From: a virus | Virus record (IMG/VR): IMGVR_UViG_3300028027_000047 | Span: 52,221-116,220 of that record | Length of the DNA stretch: 64,000 nt | Strand: one strand, 5' to 3' | Shown: positions 9,471-17,062 of the stretch, one piece after another | Numbering within the stretch: position 1 is the first letter of the stretch | Layout of the letters: the number at the start of each line of letters is the position of its first letter | Program-made: the position numbers and the translations under genes | Notes under the pieces: model-generated | Databases searched by the model: none | What the model was told of the DNA's origin: nothing | The model's input: only the letters and a program-made list of their open reading frames with translations

Positions 9471-9795
9471 GAACACACTTCAATTAATTAGTGATATAAC
9501 AGAGTTCAATGATCTGCACGAATATATGCAAGATGAGCACCTAGACAAAGCATTGGCTATTGTTGTAAAGCTATTGATGACACCAGATGTTCCATCAGCA
9601 AAAGCCCCTATCCTTATTATGGAACTTCAAGCAATGTCCACCAAGTTTGCCGTAATGTCTTCTGTGTATTCAACCATTGCTAAGGATAAAGCGGGAACAG
9701 TAAATAACAATAAAAAGAACGTTTATTATTCAGTAAAGGAGTCCATAGACAAACTTGTAGATGCACTCAAGTATGTCGTTAGGTACAACTCATAA
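9457..9795 (+). CDS. hypothetical helical protein
   Basis: A 112-residue, mostly helical protein. I use ATG 9457 behind an AAGAGGA site; a TTG upstream at 9406 would run through the previous gene. It ends directly before the Cas4-like gene with no gap. The pattern of short helices is reminiscent of phage recombination accessory proteins, but no family is recognised. Confidence 0.6.
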   Translation: MAEDKNTLQLISDITEFNDLHEYMQDEHLDKALAIVVKLLMTPDVPSAKAPILIMELQAMSTKFAVMSSVYSTIAKDKAGTVNNNKKNVYYSVKESIDKLVDALKYVVRYNS

Positions 9796-10587
9796 ATGGC
9801 TAGAGATATTGTAAAGAACCTTAAGTTTAAGAAACATACTGGAAAGTTCTTTGACCCAGAAAAGTTTGCGTCATTGCTTGACGAGTCATATCGTAATACC
9901 AAAAGAGCAGACGGACAGATGACAAAGAAGTCATTTAGCCCAAGCTCACTTGGATATGGGCACGGAACATGCCCTAGATATTGGTATATGGCTTTTTCTG
10001 GTGCAGTATTTATTGATGATAACGATGCTGTAGCGGTTGCCAATATGGCACAAGGAACCCAGGCTCACGAAAGACTTCAAAAGCTTATTGCTACAATGCC
10101 AGAATGGAAAGCGGAAGAAGAGGAGATAATTAATGAGTATCCCCCCATCAGAGGTTTTATAGATCTAATCATGGAGTACGATGGCGAGACTGTAATTGGT
10201 GAAATCAAAACGGCGAAGCAAGAAGTTTGGGACACCAGACAGTCAGAAATGAAGTCGTCAGCAAACCATATGCTTCAGCTATTAACCTATATGAAATTAA
10301 AGAATGCTAAAGAAGGATTCTTTCTGTATGAAAACAAAAACACCCAAGAGATATTAATTATTCCTATTTCAATGAATGATAAGAATAAAGCAATAATCGA
10401 AGAGGCATTTTCTTGGATGGAGCAAGTCTGGGATAACTTTCAAAATGGAGACCTACCAGTAAGGCCATCAGGATCAACTAAGTCAAAGATGCCCTGTACT
10501 TATTGCCCAGTTAAAAAGGAATGCTATGACAAGTCTGGTCCAGTGGGCACAGTAGAAATAGATTTATATAAGGTTCCTAAGATATGA
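9796..10587 (+). CDS. Cas4/RecB-like PD-(D/E)XK exonuclease with Fe-S cysteines
   Basis: A 263-residue nuclease. The RecB-family core is visible: a His in QAHERLQ, Asp in RGFIDLIMEY, the E-x-K in GEIKTAK, and Gln/Tyr in MLQLLTYM. Cysteines for an iron-sulfur cluster flank it: one in GTCPRYWY near residue 55 and three in CTYCPVKKEC near residue 235. This is the Cas4 / AddB-type arrangement of one plus three cysteines. There is no CRISPR array here, so a role in phage recombination and end processing with RecA is the natural reading. Confidence 0.82.
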   Translation: MARDIVKNLKFKKHTGKFFDPEKFASLLDESYRNTKRADGQMTKKSFSPSSLGYGHGTCPRYWYMAFSGAVFIDDNDAVAVANMAQGTQAHERLQKLIATMPEWKAEEEEIINEYPPIRGFIDLIMEYDGETVIGEIKTAKQEVWDTRQSEMKSSANHMLQLLTYMKLKNAKEGFFLYENKNTQEILIIPISMNDKNKAIIEEAFSWMEQVWDNFQNGDLPVRPSGSTKSKMPCTYCPVKKECYDKSGPVGTVEIDLYKVPKI

Positions 10588-10862
10588 TTTGTGCTAATAA
10601 GGAATGCGCTAAAGATTTTATTGGGAAAACCCATAATCAAAAATATTGTACAGATGAGTGTTGCAGAGTTGCAACAAATAAAAGAATCATGGAAAAGTAT
10701 TATGAAAAAAAAGCTATCAAAAAAGGTGCAGTCAGGTTATGTAAAACATGTAAATCTCAGCTTAGCAGATACAACTCAGATGAAGTTTGCTCTTCCTGTT
10801 TAAAGAAATCAAATTCTAAATCAAAGAAATTATTACAAGGAATAGTAGATGAAATTAGCTAG
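10584..10862 (+). CDS. double zinc-finger protein
   Basis: A 92-residue basic protein with two cysteine clusters: C-x4-C plus C-x3-CC near the N-terminus and C-x2-C with C-x2-C near residues 53-72. It overlaps both neighbours, and the RuvC-like gene starts within its end. Likely nucleic-acid binding; otherwise unrecognised. Confidence 0.65.
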   Translation: MICANKECAKDFIGKTHNQKYCTDECCRVATNKRIMEKYYEKKAIKKGAVRLCKTCKSQLSRYNSDEVCSSCLKKSNSKSKKLLQGIVDEIS

Positions 10863-11415
10863 CCTCATAAAGACAAAAGCAAATAGGGTTTTAGGGATAG
10901 ATGCCTCAACCAACTCTATAGCCTTTTGTTTAATGGAAGACGATATTCCCCTAAAGTGGGGAAAGATAAATCTTGTTGGCGAAGATATATATGAAAAAAT
11001 TTATGATGCAAAAAACAAAATGGCAATGATGCTAGATGAATTAAAGAGTGATTATATTGCCGTAGAGGGTGCAATACTTGTCAGATCACCAGATGCTGTG
11101 ATAAAATTGTCTTATGTCTATGGAGTTGTTATTGCTGAGCTTATGTCTACTGGTGCTAAGGTTATTACTATTAGCCCATCATCGTGGCAGGCGTACATTG
11201 GCAACAAAAATCCTACGAAAGATGAGAAGTCTGCAATAAGGTTGGCTAATCCAGGTTATGCTGAGTCTTGGTATAAAAATCAGTTAAGAAATATGAGAAA
11301 GCAAAGAACTGCTGATTACTTTAATAAAAAATACGGTTTAGAAATTATAGATTTTGATGTTGCAGATAGCTTTGGAATTGCACACTATAGCAACCAGGTG
11401 CTTACTAAGCGATGA
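10849..11415 (+). CDS. RuvC-like Holliday junction resolvase
   Basis: A 188-residue RNase H-fold nuclease. The acidic catalytic set is visible: Asp in VLGIDASTNS (about residue 17), Glu in IAVEGA (about residue 75) and the Asp pair in DFDVADSFGIAHY near residue 170. Length and order fit RuvC-type resolvases. It should cut branched replication and recombination intermediates before packaging. It follows an AAGGAAT site and overlaps the next gene by 4 nt. Confidence 0.82.
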   Translation: MKLASLIKTKANRVLGIDASTNSIAFCLMEDDIPLKWGKINLVGEDIYEKIYDAKNKMAMMLDELKSDYIAVEGAILVRSPDAVIKLSYVYGVVIAELMSTGAKVITISPSSWQAYIGNKNPTKDEKSAIRLANPGYAESWYKNQLRNMRKQRTADYFNKKYGLEIIDFDVADSFGIAHYSNQVLTKR

Positions 11416-11558
11416 AACTTTATCAAAGCAAAGATTGGCTATACAGAAGATACATAGTTCAAAAGAAAACAGTTACAGAAATAGGTAAAGAGTGCGGGGT
11501 CTCTGCTATGACTATACAGAGATATTTACAAGAGTTTGGATTGTTGAGAAAAAAATGA
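11412..11558 (+). CDS. small helix-turn-helix protein
   Basis: A 48-residue protein that is essentially one helix-turn-helix: VTEIGKECGVSAMTIQRYLQ reads as helix, turn, recognition helix. It overlaps the upstream and downstream genes by 4 nt each (ATGA). It could bind DNA alone or pair with a neighbour. Confidence 0.65.
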   Translation: MKLYQSKDWLYRRYIVQKKTVTEIGKECGVSAMTIQRYLQEFGLLRKK

Positions 11559-11881
11559 GTGAGTACCCAAATAAAGATGGCGGATACCAGGCTTGGATAA
11601 CAGACCTTCAGTTGATTGCAACAGATGCTCCTTCTGGACATAAAATCATTAGAGAGTGTTTAGAGATTTCAGAGATGCTCATAAAGAAGAATATATCATA
11701 TGGCAACTCTGCGCTTGATCCAATTCGTATATTTTCCAAGGCGGATTCAACAGAACAAATTCGTGTTCGTATTGATGATAAATTAAATAGAATTCAAAAT
11801 GATAAGGCGTTTCCTGGCGATAATGATATTGATGATTTAATAGGATATTTAATTCTTCTTAAAATAGCCAATAAGTCCTAG
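11555..11881 (+). CDS. Nmad1/DUF1599-like protein
   Basis: A 108-residue helical protein. The pattern KNISYGNSALDP, then RVRIDDKLNRI, then DIDDLIGYLILL resembles the DUF1599 family, also called nucleotide-modification-associated domain 1. Recognition is by eye. If right, it could act on modified nucleotides, but its biochemistry is not settled. I use ATG 11555, overlapping the previous stop. Confidence 0.55.
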   Translation: MSEYPNKDGGYQAWITDLQLIATDAPSGHKIIRECLEISEMLIKKNISYGNSALDPIRIFSKADSTEQIRVRIDDKLNRIQNDKAFPGDNDIDDLIGYLILLKIANKS

Positions 11882-11893
11882 TCAACTAAAACA

Positions 11894-11902
11894 TGGTATA
11901 AT
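11894..11902 (+). promoter_or_regulatory. extended -10 promoter, leaderless
   Basis: TGG then TATAAT (11897-11902), with exactly 6 nt between the box and the ATG at 11909. Confidence 0.65.
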
Positions 11903-11908
11903 TTAATT

Positions 11909-12445
11909 ATGAATGAAATAGAGCCAGCGGTTCACTTTGACCGTATGAACAAGGTTGTAGAAGAGCTTTTAAAAGGTAATTCAGCAACTCAAATAGCTAC
12001 ACTTACAGGATTTTCCCGCAAAGAAGTTTTAGAGTATGTAGATGAATGGAAGTCTGTCGTGCATAACGATAGCAATATCCGTGATCGTGCTCGTGAAGCA
12101 ATATCTGGCGCAGACCAGCATTATGCAATGCTAATAAAAGAAGCCTGGAAAACAGTAGAGGATGCCGATACGCAAGGAGCGCTTGCGGTAAAATCTGGCT
12201 CTTTAAAGCTAATAGCCGATATAGAGACTAAAAGAATAGCCATGCTTCAGTCTGTAGGTGTTTTAGAAAACACTCAAATAGCTTCTCAAATTGCAGAGAC
12301 AGAACGCAAGCAGGAAATATTAGTTGGAATATTAAAAGAAGTGACTGCATCTTGTCCTAAATGTAAAATGGATGTTGCAAAAAGGCTCTCTCAAATTACT
12401 GGCATAGTTGAAGCAGTAATAATTGAGGATGCTGATGTCGTTTGA
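11909..12445 (+). CDS. candidate terminase small subunit
   Basis: A 178-residue protein with an N-terminal helix-turn-helix (ATQIATLTGFSRKEVLEYV, about residues 27-45), a long helical middle and a C-terminal C-x2-C. It lies directly before the large terminase and overlaps it by 11 nt, the usual place and build of a DNA-recognition subunit. Expected to bind the packaging site. It is probably leaderless. A transcription factor is the main alternative. Confidence 0.55.
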   Translation: MNEIEPAVHFDRMNKVVEELLKGNSATQIATLTGFSRKEVLEYVDEWKSVVHNDSNIRDRAREAISGADQHYAMLIKEAWKTVEDADTQGALAVKSGSLKLIADIETKRIAMLQSVGVLENTQIASQIAETERKQEILVGILKEVTASCPKCKMDVAKRLSQITGIVEAVIIEDADVV

Positions 12446-14237
12446 TTTTTCAGATTTAATTGACATTTTAGATGGCGAAGAGTTTGAAGAAAAGCCAGTA
12501 GACCTTCGTACATTTGTCAACGACCCAAACTATCTAGGGCTCCCACCACTTTCAGATTATCAATACACTTTAATTGAAAAAAGCTCACAGATATATAAAG
12601 AAGCAACATTAAAAAAATTATTTGGAGACGAAGAAGGATCTATTAGATTTAAGCAAACGGCAAATGAAGTTGTAGCACAGCTTGGAAAAGGTTCTGGAAA
12701 AGACTACTGCTCAACAATTGCAGTTGCTTATATAGTGTATTTACTATTGTGTTTAAAAGACCCAGCAACATATTATGGCAAGCCGCCAGGAGATTCAATT
12801 GATATTATTAACATTGCTATTAACTCACAGCAAGCAAGCAATGTCTTTTTTAAAGGCTTTAGAAGCCGCATAGACAAATCCCCATGGTTCATTGGTAAAT
12901 ACTATGCCAAGGCATCAGAAATTCAGTTTAACAAGGCTATAACAGTGCATTCAGGGCACTCAGAGAGAGAGGCCTGGGAAGGCTACAACGTTTTAGTTGT
13001 AATCTTGGATGAAATTTCTGGCTTTGCAATTGACAATACAACTGGCCACGATCAAGCAAAAACAGGTAGTGCAGTTTATGATATGTATAGAGCATCAGTA
13101 GATTCCCGTTTTCCAGATTTTGGTAAAGTTATTCTTTTATCATTCCCTAGATTTAAGAATGATTACATACAGCAAAGATATGATGCGGTTGTAGGAGAAA
13201 AAGAAACTGTAATTAGGGACCACAAGTTTAAGATGTACGAGGAGCTCCCAGACGGTACAGAGGGAAATGAGTTTGAGATACAATGGGAAGAAGACCATAT
13301 CATATCTTATAAAATACCTAAAGTATATGCAATTAAGCGCCCAACTTGGGAGATTAACCCAGTTAGAAAAATTGACGATTTCAAAACAGCATTCTATACA
13401 AACCCGACAGATGCGCTTTCAAGATTTGCGTGTATGCCACCAGATGCAGTAGATGCATTTTTTAAATCTAGAGAAAAAGTAGAGAAAGCTTTTAACGTCG
13501 GATCGATTGCAGTCGATAACTTCGGAAGACTTGAAGAATGGTTTCTCCCAGACCCAGATAAAAAATATTATATACATGTAGACTTAGCACAAAAGCACGA
13601 CCATTGTGCTGTAACAATGGCGCATGTTAATAAATGGGTTAATGTAAAGGTGACTGACACCTATTCGCAGCCAGCTCCAATAGTAGAAGTTGATGCTGTA
13701 AGATACTGGACTCCAACCCCAGACAAATCAGTTGACTTTACAGAAGTTAAAGACTACATCCTTTCTCTTAAAACTAGAGGCTTTAACATAGCAATATGCA
13801 CCTTTGACAGATGGAACTCTCATGACATGATGCAACAACTAAAACAATATGGTATCAATACAGAGATTCTGTCTGTCGCTAAAAAACATTATGATGATAT
13901 GGCAATGATTGTAGCGGAAGAAAGGCTTATTGGTCCACATATACCCCTGCTTATAGATGAGCTTTGTCAGCTTAGGATTATGAGAGATAAGGTAGACCAC
14001 CCAAGAAAAGGATCTAAAGACTTGGCGGATGCTACATGTGGAGCAATATTTAATTCAATCAGCAGAACAAGGTTTGATAATAATCAAGAAATAAATATAC
14101 ATACATACGAATCAATGAACTATGATAATGACTTTGGGGCCAAAGATGACCCAGACACAACATCTTATAACATGATTAGGGCGCCAAGAATGCCTGAAGG
14201 TTTGAGAGAAGCAATGGACAGGATGCAAATACTATGA
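12435..14237 (+). CDS. terL: terminase large subunit
   Basis: A 600-residue packaging motor. The ATPase domain has a Walker A-like GKGSGKDY near residue 83 and a Walker B LVVILDEIS with Asp192-Glu193. The nuclease domain has the RNase H-like acidic residues: Asp in YIHVDLAQKHD near 383, Asp in CTFDRWNSHD near 458, and Asp in KGSKDLADA near 530. Length is normal. I start at ATG 12435. It defines the window as a tailed phage. Confidence 0.9.
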   Translation: MSFDFSDLIDILDGEEFEEKPVDLRTFVNDPNYLGLPPLSDYQYTLIEKSSQIYKEATLKKLFGDEEGSIRFKQTANEVVAQLGKGSGKDYCSTIAVAYIVYLLLCLKDPATYYGKPPGDSIDIINIAINSQQASNVFFKGFRSRIDKSPWFIGKYYAKASEIQFNKAITVHSGHSEREAWEGYNVLVVILDEISGFAIDNTTGHDQAKTGSAVYDMYRASVDSRFPDFGKVILLSFPRFKNDYIQQRYDAVVGEKETVIRDHKFKMYEELPDGTEGNEFEIQWEEDHIISYKIPKVYAIKRPTWEINPVRKIDDFKTAFYTNPTDALSRFACMPPDAVDAFFKSREKVEKAFNVGSIAVDNFGRLEEWFLPDPDKKYYIHVDLAQKHDHCAVTMAHVNKWVNVKVTDTYSQPAPIVEVDAVRYWTPTPDKSVDFTEVKDYILSLKTRGFNIAICTFDRWNSHDMMQQLKQYGINTEILSVAKKHYDDMAMIVAEERLIGPHIPLLIDELCQLRIMRDKVDHPRKGSKDLADATCGAIFNSISRTRFDNNQEINIHTYESMNYDNDFGAKDDPDTTSYNMIRAPRMPEGLREAMDRMQIL

Positions 14238-14488
14238 GCGAATATCAAGAGATGGCAAGGCAGTGTAAGTGTTGCACAAAGCATGTGCCTTTGCCAACCG
14301 TAATGAAGACATACAATGGGCTAATCGTATGCCCAACAACACTACAAAATATAATAGAGTACAACAGGCTGTGGGAGACTTTCGGATCAAGACCTATGGG
14401 CAGTATTAGAAAACATTTCTCCGAGTACGTACAGCAAATTGTAGAAAATCAATATTCAAATAAGGAAGGTATTAATGGAAATACTTGA
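14234..14488 (+). CDS. small cysteine-rich protein
   Basis: An 84-residue basic protein with C-x2-CC near residues 11-14 and another Cys at about 33. It overlaps the terminase stop by 4 nt and the next gene by 14 nt. No family recognised. Confidence 0.6.
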   Translation: MSEYQEMARQCKCCTKHVPLPTVMKTYNGLIVCPTTLQNIIEYNRLWETFGSRPMGSIRKHFSEYVQQIVENQYSNKEGINGNT

Positions 14489-15131
14489 ACCATTTTTAGG
14501 ACTCCGCATATATAAAAATGCCATGCCTAACCCTAAAGATATACCAAAAAGACTTGAAGAGTTGCTATCAGTTAACCCAACTGAAATATTTAAATGGAAC
14601 GATGTAGCCGTTTCGTTTCGAAAAAAAGATCACAGCGTTAGAAATTGTGTAGACCATAAGGTAAATAAATTAAGCTTTAAGCTAATGTCTGAAGATAAAA
14701 AAGATTTAGAGATTGTATGGCAAGAGACAAAAGATGCAATAGTAGTATGTTTAAATGAATACATGGAACAGTTTGTAAATACACCGCCATTAAACTATAT
14801 GGAATCAATTAATTTTATAAAATATGAACCTGGCGCTTATTTTAAATCACATGTAGACCACGGACCATCTTACTCTTCTGTAGTTTCTTGTGTTGTATAT
14901 TTTAATGATGATTTTGAAGGCGGAGAGTTATCCTTCCCATATTTTGATAACTATACATATAAGCCAGAAGCTGGTGATATATTATTTTTTCCATCTAATA
15001 TTATGTATCTTCATGAAGCAAAAAGTGTAATTTCTGGCACAAAGTATTCTGCAGTTACAATGTTTGATTTTAATGATATAAACCATAGATTGCAAACTGG
15101 TGACAGGACCCCAGCAGTAAAAAACTATTGA
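14475..15131 (+). CDS. 2-oxoglutarate/Fe(II) oxygenase, prolyl-4-hydroxylase type
   Basis: A 218-residue double-stranded beta-helix oxygenase. The iron ligands H-x-D are in KSHVDHG and the distal His in MYLHEAK; the FNDDFEGGELSFP stretch is a hallmark of prolyl-4-hydroxylase-like phage enzymes. The usual Arg that binds 2-oxoglutarate (GTRYS) is Lys here (GTKYS). It is one of at least nine oxygenases in the window. Substrate unknown. Confidence 0.8.
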   Translation: MEILEPFLGLRIYKNAMPNPKDIPKRLEELLSVNPTEIFKWNDVAVSFRKKDHSVRNCVDHKVNKLSFKLMSEDKKDLEIVWQETKDAIVVCLNEYMEQFVNTPPLNYMESINFIKYEPGAYFKSHVDHGPSYSSVVSCVVYFNDDFEGGELSFPYFDNYTYKPEAGDILFFPSNIMYLHEAKSVISGTKYSAVTMFDFNDINHRLQTGDRTPAVKNY

Positions 15132-15155
15132 CAAATCTAATTTATATTATATACT
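15128..15155 (+). promoter_or_regulatory. promoter of the tRNA cluster
   Basis: TTGACA, 16-nt spacer, TATACT, ending about 10 nt before the first tRNA. The -35 box overlaps the stop codon of the upstream oxygenase gene. Confidence 0.7.
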
Positions 15156-15165
15156 TAACAAACTA

Positions 15166-15239
15166 GCGACAGTAGCTTAGTTGGTTAAAGCCCCGAACTC
15201 ATAATTCGGTAATCGTAGGTTCGAGTCCTACCTGTCGCA
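15166..15239 (+). tRNA. tRNA-Met (CAT)
   Basis: A 74-nt cloverleaf: 7-bp acceptor GCGACAG/CTGTCGC, anticodon loop CTCATAA with CAT, T-loop TTCGAGT. No encoded CCA. A lysidine-modified Ile tRNA cannot be excluded. Confidence 0.88.
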
Positions 15240-15243
15240 CAAT

Positions 15244-15316
15244 CCCTTCGTAGCTCAGAGGATAGAGCGAGGCTCTTCTAAGGCCTGCGTCGCACGTTCG
15301 AATCGTGCCGAGGGGG
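15244..15316 (+). tRNA. tRNA-Arg (TCT)
   Basis: A 73-nt cloverleaf with acceptor CCCTTCG/CGAGGGG, anticodon loop CTTCTAA (TCT, reads AGA) and T-loop TTCGAAT. No encoded CCA. Confidence 0.87.
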
Positions 15317-15320
15317 CGTC

Positions 15321-15393
15321 GCCCCCCTAGCCCAGCGGTAGAGGCAGTGGACTTAAAATCCATACAGCACTGGTTCGAATCCAGTGGGGGGCA
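15321..15393 (+). tRNA. tRNA with UAA anticodon (Leu), short variable loop
   Basis: A 73-nt cloverleaf: acceptor GCCCCCC/GGGGGGC, anticodon loop CTTAAAA with TAA (reads UUA, Leu), T-arm ACTGG/CCAGT. The variable loop is only 5 nt (ACAGC), whereas bacterial tRNA-Leu normally has a long variable arm. The codon assignment is firm; the amino acid is inferred. Confidence 0.8.
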
Positions 15394-15397
15394 CAAA

Positions 15398-15470
15398 GCT
15401 TCTATAGCTCAGCTGGTAGAGCAGCAGACTTTTAATCTGCGGGTCGTTGGTTCGAAACCAACTGGAGGCA
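15398..15470 (+). tRNA. tRNA-Lys (TTT)
   Basis: A 73-nt cloverleaf with acceptor GCTTCTA/TGGAGGC, anticodon loop CTTTTAA (TTT) and T-loop TTCGAAA. No encoded CCA. Confidence 0.88.
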
Positions 15471-15521
15471 CTAAATGGTATACTAATACTTTAATACCAA
15501 ATATACAATAGGAGAAGTAAA

Positions 15522-16100
15522 ATGGCAGCAGAACAGGGTACGGCAGCAAGATTAGTAGAGGTAGCACTAGCAGAAGTTGGCACTATCGAAGGTCCAAAAG
15601 AAAATGAAACGAAGTATGGTAAGTTTACAAAATCAAACTTTCAACCATGGTGCGGAAGTTTCTGTATGTGGGTGGCAGATCAGGCTGGCGTAAAGATTCC
15701 TAACACGGTTTACACACCAGCAGGAGCACAGGCATTTATTAAAGCAGGTGCATGGCAGATGGCAGAAGTAGCAACACCAGAAGTAGGAGATATTGCCTAT
15801 TTTGATTTCCCATCAGATGGCGTCGATAGAATTTCTCATGTAGGAATTGTTGTCGCAGTCAATACTGACGGAACGGTAGATGTTGTAGAAGGAAATACAT
15901 CTTCAGATAAGAAGGGCGATCAAAGAAATGGTGGAGAGTGTTGCCTTAAGAATCGTGCTTACAAAAAGAAGAACGGATCAAAGCTTCGCAGAAGCCAAAT
16001 CGTAGGAATTGTTGGATTTGGAAGACCATCATTTGGCAAGCCAGTAGTTAAAAAAACAGCAGCTCCAGCAAAGAAATCTGTAGTCAAGAAGACTAAGTAA
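15522..16100 (+). CDS. endolysin with CHAP-type peptidase domain
   Basis: A 192-residue cell-wall hydrolase. The CHAP/NlpC-like catalytic set is visible: Cys44 in PWCGSFCMWVA, His in RISHVGIVV near residue 108 and an acidic/Asn residue in VVEGNTS. The C-terminus is a Lys/Ala/Pro-rich tail (KKTAAPAKKSVVKKTK) that may bind the wall or nucleic acid. No signal peptide, so a holin is needed; several holin-like membrane proteins are encoded downstream. An AGGAGAAG site precedes the ATG. Confidence 0.8.
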   Translation: MAAEQGTAARLVEVALAEVGTIEGPKENETKYGKFTKSNFQPWCGSFCMWVADQAGVKIPNTVYTPAGAQAFIKAGAWQMAEVATPEVGDIAYFDFPSDGVDRISHVGIVVAVNTDGTVDVVEGNTSSDKKGDQRNGGECCLKNRAYKKKNGSKLRRSQIVGIVGFGRPSFGKPVVKKTAAPAKKSVVKKTK

Positions 16101-16507
16101 TGTACGAGTACTACGTTAGAAAAGTAGAAGGTGTAGTCGATGGGGATACAATTGATGTCCTCATCGACCTAGGCTTTGACATACTATTTGCATCAAGAGT
16201 AAGACTTGCTGGTATAGACACCCCAGAATCAAGAACTAAAGATTTGGCTGAAAAAAAGCTAGGACTTGAAGCAAAAGAGTATTTAAAATATAAGATAAAA
16301 GATGCCAAATCTGTTAAAATTAAAACAGAAAAAATGGACTCTTCTGAAAAATATGGAAGAATCCTAGGCTGGATATTTATTGATGACCAGACAACTTCAA
16401 TTAATGAGCAGATGATTTCAGATGGTTATGCCTGGGGATATCTTGGAGATACTAAGGTCAAGGACTTTGAAGCACTTGCTAAAGCAAGAGCAAAGTCTAA
16501 AAAATAA
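16100..16507 (+). CDS. staphylococcal-nuclease-like (SNase) protein
   Basis: A 135-residue OB-fold nuclease of the thermonuclease family: VDGDTIDV at the N-terminus (calcium-binding Asp), RLAGIDTPE with the catalytic Arg/Asp, a Glu-containing segment, and KYGRILGWIF with the second Arg. It starts on the last base of the endolysin stop. No signal peptide, so it may act inside the host, for example on host DNA or RNA. Confidence 0.8.
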   Translation: MYEYYVRKVEGVVDGDTIDVLIDLGFDILFASRVRLAGIDTPESRTKDLAEKKLGLEAKEYLKYKIKDAKSVKIKTEKMDSSEKYGRILGWIFIDDQTTSINEQMISDGYAWGYLGDTKVKDFEALAKARAKSKK

Positions 16508-16508
16508 C

Positions 16509-16538
16509 TTGCAATCTTAGTTATCTAAATGCTATAAT
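16509..16538 (+). promoter_or_regulatory. promoter of the Hsp20 gene
   Basis: TTGCAA, 18-nt spacer, TATAAT with a TGC extension. The expected start is within the inverted repeat at 16542-16568; the leader before the ATG is about 50 nt and includes an AAAAGGAGC ribosome-binding site. Confidence 0.7.
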
Positions 16539-16541
16539 AGA

Positions 16542-16568
16542 TTAGTACCTGCCAAAAGGGGGTACTAA
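16542..16568 (+). promoter_or_regulatory. CIRCE-like inverted repeat at the Hsp20 transcription start
   Basis: TTAGTACCT, 9 nt, GGGTACTAA. The HrcA operator (CIRCE) is TTAGCACTC-N9-GAGTGCTAA, so spacing is identical and each arm differs at a few positions. It sits at the expected +1 of a heat-shock gene. It may instead be a 5' mRNA hairpin like those seen at other promoters here. Confidence 0.45.
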
Positions 16569-16594
16569 TTTAACTCGCTTAAAAGGAGCACAAA

Positions 16595-17011
16595 ATGGTA
16601 ACACAGTTCGCCATGGATCTTTTCAAAGATCCATTTTTTATTGGTTTCAACCGAGAGTTGGAACGATTCAATAGTCTTAGTAAAGTAAATAATACAGCAT
16701 TTCCGCCGTATGATTTATTGAAGTTAGACGAAGACAACTACCAGCTATCGCTGGCAGTTGCTGGATTTACAAGAGACGATTTAACTGTATCAATTGAAGA
16801 CGGAAGTCTTTGGATTACAGGTGAAATTACAGAAGTAACAGATGCAGAGGTTGTCCACAAGGGAATTGCTGCACGTAAGTTCACAAGAATCTTTGAACTA
16901 AGTGAATACATGGAAGTTTCAAATGTAGAGCTAAAAGACGGAATGCTACACATTCTTGTTGTTAGAAATCTACCAAAAGAAAAACAACCTAAAATTCTAA
17001 AAATTAAATAA
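16595..17011 (+). CDS. small heat-shock protein, Hsp20 family
   Basis: A 138-residue alpha-crystallin-type chaperone: PPYDLLKLDEDNYQLSLAVAGF opens the beta-sandwich, followed by the typical GSLWITGE, ARKFTRIFELSEYMEV and a closing L-K-D-G-M-L segment. IbpA-like length. Phage Hsp20 proteins are known in other large phages and are thought to protect virion assembly. It ends in a TAATG overlap with a 13-codon reading frame. Confidence 0.88.
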   Translation: MVTQFAMDLFKDPFFIGFNRELERFNSLSKVNNTAFPPYDLLKLDEDNYQLSLAVAGFTRDDLTVSIEDGSLWITGEITEVTDAEVVHKGIAARKFTRIFELSEYMEVSNVELKDGMLHILVVRNLPKEKQPKILKIK

Positions 17012-17062
17012 TGTTGAGACCTGAGTATGTCCTAAAACTGCTCACTACATAATTGGAGTACA

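Noticed and set aside
9796-10587. Cas4-like gene as evidence of a CRISPR system
   Set aside because: No CRISPR repeats or other cas genes are present; stand-alone Cas4/RecB-like nucleases are common in phages.
15199-15511. Open frames across the tRNA cluster on both strands
   Set aside because: They overlap four well-formed tRNA genes; such frames are well-known false predictions.
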